Shown: one piece after another, positions 61,901-64,000 of the stretch
Numbering within the stretch: the first letter of the stretch is position 1
How the letters are laid out: the number at the start of each line of letters is the position of its first letter
NCBI GenBank assembly: GCA_030386875.1
Contig: CM059572.1
Span: 35,027,732-35,091,731, forward strand
Source of the DNA: Morinoia aosen
Lineage: Eukaryota; Arthropoda; Malacostraca; Amphipoda; Talitridae
DNA length: 64,000 nucleotides
Direction: 5' to 3'
The notes under the pieces: model-generated
Told to the model about the DNA's origin: nothing
Database searches by the model: none
What the model saw: only the letters and a program-made list of their open reading frames with translations
Program-made: the position numbers and the translations under genes

Positions 61901-63882
61901 TTCATTTTGTTGTTTTTCTCAACAATATAGTTAACATTGCAAGAGCATTTTATTTTTCACAATCGGAAACTTTTTTGTCAATATTTTTGTATTATTAGAT
62001 ATATAAGGAAATAATGTTATTATAAAGCCCATGTAGGAGTTATAATGGTTTTATTTTAATACAAGTGTGCACGGCCCGCCAAAAATGGGATTCAATACTT
62101 TTCATGAACGAATTTTCGTGATGTAGATGATAAACAAATACAGTATATCCATCCTAACAGTACCCGTGATGAAAAATATTTTTCGCACCGTTGAAACTCG
62201 TATCACAGATACGGCCATTATAACTATCCTTATGAGCGTGAGTGACAGAGAAATGGAAGAAACAGACACCAAGCAAATAAACCAAGGGCAAGGGTATTAT
62301 TAGGTAGCAGCATGACCCATTGAAATGCCGAGGACAATGTCATCGTTAAGCTAGATGGACCCATGGAAAAATTCCGGCAACATTATCTAACTTATGCTAT
62401 CCTAATTCTATGTCGTGACTCGCACCGCCGTAAAGCACGTTCACGACGCAAAGGCCTAGCGATCGTCATTACATGGTAGCAACTGCGGTTCTTGTAGACC
62501 CTACACCACTAATGCGTTTTCCACTGTTGCCAATACGTAGAACGGAAAGTCAGGTAGGTTTAAAATGTTTATGCCGAGCACATATGTACAAGAACACACA
62601 AAGCTCTCTTGACTCGGAGTTCCCCTCTGGTGAAAAATCACCATTACTCAAAAATGATTACTTCGGATACAGCTATTCACCAAATTACTATTTTTAATTT
62701 AATGTCTTTTAATTATTCAATTTGGCCTAAAAGCTGCACAAAAGCGACATGGTTAGGAAAATGCGCAAATTACGGCGATCACAACAACCTATCCAATACT
62801 ACTAACCTATCCTGATAAAATTTCAAACATATCAATGCATGTACAGACGAACTTTCAATGTTACACTGAGGAATTCGGTCTCCGTGATACCGCAAACTCA
62901 GACATCCTATGTTTCTCAAGAAGCGGACACCAAACTAATACATAAACTAACATACAACGGGTATTATTAGGTTAGATGATTGTAAAAGTATCGGTATCGG
63001 TAGTAGTATCGGTCAAAGTATCGGTATTTTCAAGTATCGGAGTATCGGTATCGGCCAAAAAATGGGTATCCGTATCGGTATCGGCCAAAAAAATGCTATC
63101 GGTACATCACTACGGCAGCAACATCTAACCAAGCACTAACAACAGCCCCTGCTCCATATGCTAAGCATGCCCAGCAACATCTAACCAAGCACTAACAACA
63201 GCCTCTGCTCCATATGATAAGCGTGCCCAGCAACATCTAACCAAGCACTAACAACAGCCCCTGCTCCATATGATAAGCGTGCCCAGCAACAACTAACCAA
63301 GCACTAACAACAGCCTCTGCACAAGGCACTGCTAAGCAAGAACACCAACAACTAACCAAGCACTAACAACAGCCCCTGCTCCATATGCTAAGCATGCCCA
63401 GCAACATCTAACCAAGCACTAACAACAGCCCCTGCTCCATATGCTAAGCATGCCCAGCAACATCTAACCAGGCACTAACAACAGCCTCTGCACAAGGCAA
63501 TACTAAGCAAGAACACCAACAACTAATCAAGCACTAACAACAGCCTCTGCTCCATATGCTAAGCATGCCCAGCAACATCTAACCAAGCACTAACAACAGC
63601 CCCTGCTCCGTATGCTAAGCCTGCCCACCCACAGTGAACCGAGCACTAACAACAACTCCTGCTCCAGGCAATGCTAAGTAAGAACGGCACCAACTAACCA
63701 AGGTTGCGGTAGTGAGGTGCAGTCTCAGCATCGAGGGGCAGCAAAGCCCGCAAACTGGACTCAGCTCTGGCGCTCCAGGAGGCAGCTCTGCACACGTCTG
63801 GACCACTATCCACCGTCGAACTTGCTTCATGGTTCAGCTGAGCCACCAAGGTTTTGTACCAACGCTGCAAGCTTCCAACCAC
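31043..63882 (-). CDS. ESPL1: Separase-like protein, 17 exons, 5'-partial, without protease domain
   Basis: Exons in order of transcription: 63699-63882, 54768-54892, 51943-52173, 49900-50027, 49019-49214, 45982-46449, 44994-45173, 43405-43567, 42886-43040, 41500-41664, 40574-40640, 39676-39826, 38195-38966, 35784-35909, 34067-34183, 33332-33425, 31043-31974. Phases agree throughout and the sum is 4254 nt (1417 aa). The start lies beyond the window. Assignment rests on collinear resemblance to vertebrate separase helical repeats: CGNLGVLCYRSGHYTSAAA, WFKLKKEAVKMGSSALQ, SPAAPAMVCRGITAVGQF, DTNTVVLAQVALAYRHL, LGRLALLTAQPRLARAYL and FLSHPSTK, then an acidic Ser-rich linker. Separase cleaves cohesin at anaphase; this part binds securin. 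The reading ends in the linker, before the expected His/Cys protease domain. Drosophila splits separase into Three rows and Sse, so this may be a Three-rows-type half; an unseen further exon is the alternative. The 34067-34183 exon start and the 38195 donor are the least certain limits. Confidence 0.72.
33041..33310 (-). repeat. 21-bp minisatellite next to an exon donor
   Basis: About 13 units; in gene sense each reads GCTTTTTGTCGGCTGGCAGGT-like and contains a donor-like CAG|GTGCTT or CAG|GTACTT. It starts 22 bases after the true donor AGAG|GTGGGC (33332). Because 21 is divisible by three, all frames look open; these ORFs are artefacts. Confidence 0.9.
33790..34060. repeat. ~50-bp tandem repeat, five units, abutting an exon
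   Basis: Units of the kind GTTGATTTCTGATGAGAAAG followed by CACACTCAATCTGTAAGTTA, about 80-85% alike. The array ends within a few bases of the donor of exon 34067-34183. Confidence 0.75.
34253..34465. mobile_element. piggyBac-type MITE with TTAA duplication
   Basis: TTAA at both ends (34253-34256, 34462-34465), inner ends TCCTTCAACGTC and GACGTTAAAGGG, and an interior matching the copies at 60640-60868 and 43250-43396 (TCATCCTGATATTGGTGACT). TTAA target sites are the mark of piggyBac. Confidence 0.7.
35428..35733 (-). mobile_element. SINE-like repeat (family A), antisense-numbered copy
   Basis: Minus-strand copy: GATACAACTATTGTATC-type start near 35715-35730, CCCGAGCTGAGAGTTACG, TGCTGTCAGCACCTACTACT, GCATAGATTCC-like 3' part. 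It is in the sense of the separase-like gene, upstream of exon 34067-34183. Confidence 0.65.
35930..36240. repeat. ~65-bp tandem repeat, about five units, next to an acceptor
   Basis: Repeats of GGGCTTTGTTATGGAACAC, TATCCTGACAGCAAGAG and AAATTAATTAAAGTAGCAAG follow one another with 75-85% identity, beginning about 20 bases from the acceptor at 35910. Confidence 0.7.
36521..38171. mobile_element. Foldback-like element with tandem-repeat arms
   Basis: Ends are inverted repeats starting GGGTACTATACCATTTAC. Each arm consists of a 42-bp unit (TTGCTCCAAGTGAATTTCAA, then TTTACTCCTCGTGAAAATAG) repeated about four times on the left and five to six times, inverted, on the right. Inverted arms made of short tandem repeats are the hallmark of foldback elements. 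The ~1.1-kb centre has no transposase but carries a hammerhead-like core at 37671-37698. No clear target-site duplication was found. Confidence 0.75.
37671..37700 (+). ncRNA. Hammerhead-like core inside the foldback-like element
   Basis: CTGATGA, a 16-base segment that pairs as GGAATC/GATTCT around AGA, then GAAACGTTT. This is the standard stem II arrangement between the two conserved core strands. Stem III and the cleavage triplet are not evident, so self-cleavage is unproven. Similar blocks close Penelope-like elements. Confidence 0.45.
38195..38966 (-). CDS. ESPL1: Largest internal separase-like exon
   Basis: 257 codons. Begins AAVAIALLAEVDLMCDQLDD, matching the last repeats before the separase mid-region, followed by a Ser/Lys-rich segment (RKLSSRSGKEN) and KSRLKFLSHPSTK, which aligns with the conserved NFLSH block of vertebrate separase. 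It ends near PVK|GTTTTT. The donor is weak and only 23 bases from a transposon end; GCAG|GTCCAC 15-18 bases earlier is an alternative that breaks the phase. Confidence 0.7.
39019..39195 (-). mobile_element. SINE-like repeat (family A), 3'-truncated
   Basis: Minus-strand copy showing GGGAATTAGCGCTCCCAAGG and TTTCTGTTCACTGCTGTTC; the 3' half is missing. In sense with the separase-like gene. Confidence 0.6.
40070..40311 (-). repeat. A/T simple-sequence tract full of AATAAA
   Basis: The plus strand is almost pure T with scattered A, so in the sense of the separase-like gene this intron reads AATAAAAAATAAA over about 240 bases, with well over 15 overlapping AATAAA hexamers. The long ORF seen here is an artefact. 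Confidence 0.9.
40678..40758. repeat. 48-bp tandem duplication beside an exon acceptor
   Basis: CAAGGTGGCTTAGGAGGTAA and the following AAATTTAAGCTG occur at 40678-40710 and 40726-40758 with no mismatch seen, 37 bases upstream (gene sense) of exon 40574-40640. Confidence 0.85.
42550..42850. repeat. ~136-bp imperfect tandem repeat beside an exon donor
   Basis: TGCCTACTGG-TGGTCAG and CACTATGAATACTCCCT recur at about 42553 and 42689, with CATAAACGAGAT sub-repeats; a third partial unit reaches 42830, about 55 bases from the donor at 42885. Confidence 0.65.
43250..43396. mobile_element. piggyBac-type MITE fragment
   Basis: TGATATCGGTGACAACCTGA, GTTGTGATAACGGTAATGCG and the end GTTGAAGGGTTAA match 60640-60868 in reverse orientation. 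The left TTAA end is missing or eroded. Confidence 0.55.
43568..44993 (-). other. Separase-like intron, nothing recognised
   Basis: AT-rich intron between exons 44994-45173 and 43405-43567. No shared repeat was noticed. Confidence 0.35.
45174..45981 (-). other. Separase-like intron with weak direct repeats
   Basis: AAATTAGGAGGCTAGTTTT (about 45260) and AAATTAGGAGAGTAGTTTT (about 45356), each followed by a GCATGCTCAGG-like word, form an imperfect ~97-bp tandem pair close to the acceptor of exon 44994-45173. Confidence 0.45.
45982..46449 (-). CDS. ESPL1: Separase-like exon with Ser/Asn/Lys-rich insert
   Basis: 156 codons, phase 0-0. It starts VAYFKPDISIPKSLSPD, continues LNLLSFALSICDTVGSV, has a disordered stretch (SKLAAKTSQNLSAANKN) and ends with a helical PEWLETGADLHLWLMMALLQ. 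The low-complexity insert is longer than in the vertebrate protein at this place. Confidence 0.65.
46954..47235 (-). mobile_element. SINE-like repeat, diverged subfamily
   Basis: Minus-strand copy with an (ATA)n tail at 46954-46972, then (in its own sense) CACTTCGTGCGTAGATGC, CAGTCCATGCTCAATGG and a CAGGATTTCCTGTGTAAG-like block. The order matches the 3' half of the family; the 5' half is unclear. Confidence 0.45.
47236..48474 (-). other. Separase-like intron, nothing recognised
   Basis: Part of the intron between exons 49019-49214 and 45982-46449. It holds a local doublet GACTATGCAAAATCATAGT near 48040-48080. No coding signal. Confidence 0.35.
48475..49018 (-). repeat. 31-bp minisatellite repeating an exon-donor junction
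   Basis: About 17 units. In gene sense each is ATGTGTGCTCAG|GTAGTG then TACTGCTTATCCC. The first 12 bases equal the last 12 coding bases of exon 49019-49214, and the GTAGTG matches its donor GTAATG. The array starts at the exon border itself. Some units have TTAG or TCAG variants. Confidence 0.95.
50028..50222 (-). repeat. Minisatellite repeating an acceptor-exon junction (part 1)
   Basis: In gene sense units read AACATGCCTTGTGTGCAG|GG and TGTGGTGCTGTAACAAGG, alternating with shorter units (CAACATCCCGTGTGGTGCTG). GGTGTGGTGCTG equals the first 12 coding bases of exon 49900-50027, so the acceptor and exon start are multiplied. A solo-LTR-like insertion splits the array. Confidence 0.9.
50223..51086 (+). 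mobile_element. Probable solo LTR with GCAT duplication
   Basis: An 864-bp block starts TGTGGTGTTC and ends GAACCACCACA (TG...CA with short inverted ends). It is flanked by GCAT on both sides (50219-50222, 51087-51090) and sits between two parts of the same minisatellite. Inside is a 39-bp unit (GTGAGGAGGCTCGTTGGAAG) repeated about three times at 50598-50715. No internal coding region of an LTR element is present. Confidence 0.6.
51087..51225 (-). repeat. Minisatellite repeating an acceptor-exon junction (part 2)
   Basis: Continuation of the 50028-50222 array beyond the solo-LTR-like insert, with the same CATGTTGTCATGGTGTG and CACCACACCCTGCACAC words on the plus strand; two to three units. 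Confidence 0.85.
51846..51895 (-). pseudogene. Duplicated 3' end of a separase exon within the intron
   Basis: In gene sense it reads WFKLKREVVKTGSSTLQ| GTGTGTG, a near copy of the end of exon 51943-52173 (WFKLKKEAVKMGSSALQ|GTGAGG), offset by 97 bases. It has kept a reading frame and a donor but no acceptor of its own. Confidence 0.85.
51943..52173 (-). CDS. ESPL1: Separase-like exon with duplicated 3' end
   Basis: 77 codons in phase 0-0, ending WFKLKKEAVKMGSSALQ|GTGAGG. The last ~50 bases and the donor are repeated 97 bases downstream (51846-51895) in the intron with a few substitutions and a second donor CAG|GTGTGT. Confidence 0.75.
53700..53806 (-). mobile_element. tRNA-derived SINE
   Basis: On the minus strand GGCCGGTAGCGCGATCGATA resembles a pol III A box region, and GAGTTCTAATCTC about 50 bases later resembles a B box (GGTTCRANTCC type). 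The 3' part ends in TACATTTACTTACATTTA. A 3' fragment of the same repeat lies at 53970-54037, identical for some 60 bases. Confidence 0.6.
53970..54037 (-). mobile_element. tRNA-derived SINE, 3' fragment (or local duplicate)
   Basis: Repeats AATGTAAGTAAATGTACGAG to AAATTCACCGCACC of the copy at 53708-53772 exactly, then stops. Both are followed or preceded by ACATGTTGTAACAT, which suggests a local duplication rather than an independent insertion. Confidence 0.55.
54768..54892 (-). CDS. ESPL1: Separase-like exon boxed in by two hAT-like elements
   Basis: Reads VTCGNLGVLCYRSGHYTSAA then CLDACVALQDMYC: a TPR-like helical pair matching the SNLAYSFYSHKLYAEA region of human separase. Acceptor TATTACAG, donor CGG|GTCAGT. 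One transposon ends 115 bases after it, the other starts 92 bases before it in gene sense. Confidence 0.75.
55180..55597. mobile_element. Inverted-repeat element with ~105-bp arms
   Basis: CAGTAAAAGTGGTGGCAGAT on the left is matched by ATCTGCCACCACTTTTACTG on the right; pairing continues through CCACAATTACCTAGAGG and GGAGCCACAGAACTTATATT to ATTGATGGAGTCAAAATTCA. About 190 bases of unrelated spacer lie between the arms. Confidence 0.7.
56221..56497 (+). mobile_element. SINE-like repeat (family A), internally shortened
   Basis: CCCCCTCAGGGGGATACAAC start, GGGAACTAGCGCTCCCAGG, then a jump from the CTTCCTTCC area to TTTGGATTGCATTTGTTG, ending in TAATCTAATCT. Flanked by TGTAAAAAAAACA-type duplications (56206-56220 and 56498-56510). 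Confidence 0.7.
56926..57177. mobile_element. Inverted pair with degenerate hammerhead motifs
   Basis: Left arm TTAGAATCATACCAGGTCTT, AGAATCTATTCACTC, CTTTCGGAGACTAGCTCC; right arm the inverse (GGAGCTGGTCTCCAAAAGG, AAATAGATTCTTTG, AAGACCTAGTACAGTTCTAA). Each arm has CTGAGGATGGAGCT...CTCC(G/A)AAAGG, a mutated hammerhead core (CTGATGA and GAAAC expected). Likely remains of Penelope-like terminal repeats. Confidence 0.5.
57858..58659 (-). other. Separase-like intron, nothing recognised
   Basis: AT-rich sequence between hAT-like element 2 and the 56-bp minisatellite. No ORF or repeat of note. Confidence 0.35.
58660..58931 (-). repeat. 56-bp minisatellite (left part)
   Basis: About 4.5 units of GCTCCATATGCTAAGCATGC, CCAGCAACAACTAACCAAGC, ACTAACAACAGCCTCT. 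The same array continues at 63114 after the 4.2-kb insertion. In gene sense each unit has CTTG|GTTAG, equal to the donor junction of exon 63699-63882. Confidence 0.9.
59818..60178 (-). mobile_element. SINE-like repeat (family A) with 12-bp duplication
   Basis: Near-consensus minus-strand copy with (ATA)n tail at 59818-59832. ACCTTTATAGTT is perfect at 59806-59817 and 60179-60190. It lies in the centre of the long-inverted-arm element, hence is younger than that element. Confidence 0.8.
60551..60576 (-). ncRNA. Hammerhead-like core (best preserved)
   Basis: Minus strand: CTGATGA, then TGGAGCTGGACTCC with a 4-bp GGAG/CTCC stem II, then GAAACGTAT. Both core strands are intact. Flanking stems and the cleavage triplet were not established. 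Confidence 0.5.
60640..60868. mobile_element. piggyBac-type MITE, complete, TTAA at both ends
   Basis: TTAA|CCCTTTAACGTCC at the left, GGGGCGTTAAAGGG|TTAA at the right. 229 bp including TTAA sites. Related copies at 34253-34465 and 43250-43396 show it is a family. Confidence 0.75.
60930..61640. mobile_element. ~0.7-kb palindromic element, arms ~330 bp
   Basis: The left arm (CAATTTACGATGGGTAGGAA ... CAAAAGCGTATCCTTGTACC) is matched by the right arm in reverse (GGTACAAGGATACGCTTCCG ... GGTTCCTACCCATAACAAATTG-like end) with roughly 85-90% identity and a spacer of about 40 bases. The two ~100-codon ORFs here are mirror images of each other and are not genes. Confidence 0.8.
63114..63698 (-). repeat. 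56-bp minisatellite (right part) reaching an exon donor
   Basis: About ten units like those at 58660-58931, becoming more divergent towards the exon (63600-63698). Units contain CTAACCAAG (gene sense CTTG|GTTAG), the exact donor context of exon 63699-63882. Two units carry a CACAAGGCA variant instead of CATATGC. Confidence 0.9.
63699..63882 (-). CDS. ESPL1: Separase-like exon, first one in the window
   Basis: Reads GSLQRWYKTLVAQLNHEAS and ends LDAETAPHYRNL with one base carried over. Acceptor TGACCATAG, donor CTTG|GTTAGT. The donor is immediately followed by the 56-bp minisatellite, whose units contain the same CTTG|GTTAG junction. Confidence 0.65.
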
Positions 63883-64000
63883 CTATGGTCAGTAAAAGCA
63901 TAGTATTTAAAACTGTTAAGTGGTGTTGAAATTGATTGCACAGGGTTCAACACTAATAGTAAAAAAATGTGGCATTATGAATAAAAAACGCAAGTGACTA

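Larger units (their letters stand above)
58932..63113. mobile_element. 4.2-kb element with long inverted arms, hAT-type ends
   Basis: Ends CTAGTGATGTACC and, inverted, GTAGTGATGTACC, followed by subterminal ATCGGTATCGG repeats. Flanks CCCAGCAA (58924-58931) and GGCAGCAA (63114-63121) agree in 6 of 8 bases, consistent with an old 8-bp duplication inside the minisatellite. Arms of roughly 0.7 kb (left, to about 59640) and 1.0 kb (right, from about 62030) pair imperfectly: ACCTAATAATACCCGTTGT, GAGTTTGCGGTATCA, TGTCACGCTCATGAGGA and others recur inverted. The centre holds nested insertions but no transposase. Confidence 0.65.

Overview
This is eukaryotic nuclear DNA from an arthropod, most likely an insect. 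It is AT-rich, has GT-AG introns, carries an ecdysteroid-kinase-like gene typical of arthropods, and is full of retrotransposons and DNA transposons. No prokaryotic operon, rRNA gene or CRISPR array is present. Genes were assembled by hand from splice sites and reading-frame phase, so exon limits are predictions.

Layout. 1-8.0 kb: a ~370-bp SINE-like repeat split by a 6.18-kb insertion, mostly a decayed CR1/L2-type LINE with an OTU-like, an endonuclease and a reverse transcriptase domain; both insertions show target-site duplications. 8.0-8.4 kb: a 21-bp minisatellite running into a possible terminal exon. 9-19 kb: mariner-type remnants, more SINE-like copies and long stretches without a recognisable gene. 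19.26-25.95 kb (+): a complete five-exon EcKinase/CHK-like gene (427 aa). 27.1-29.1 kb (-): a truncated Jockey/I-type retrotransposon (RT plus RNase H) holding a small MITE. 31.04 kb to beyond the right edge (-): 17 phase-consistent exons (1417 aa) of a separase-like gene covering the helical region and the acidic linker, ending at a stop codon with no caspase-fold protease domain seen.

The separase gene is inflated by repeats. Two hAT-like elements flank one 125-bp exon, a third long-inverted-repeat element lies in a minisatellite, a foldback-like element sits 23 bp from a splice donor, and a probable solo LTR splits another array. Several introns hold tandem arrays whose unit contains the neighbouring splice junction plus a few exonic bases, so splice-site-like sequences are multiplied up to about 17 times. 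A tandem copy of an exon end with its donor is also present. This repeated link between minisatellites and exon-intron borders is the most unusual feature of the window.

The two host genes converge tail to tail and have no obvious shared pathway: a small-molecule kinase and a chromosome-segregation protease or its regulatory half. The rest is transposon sequence in various stages of decay, with nesting that gives a relative order of insertion.
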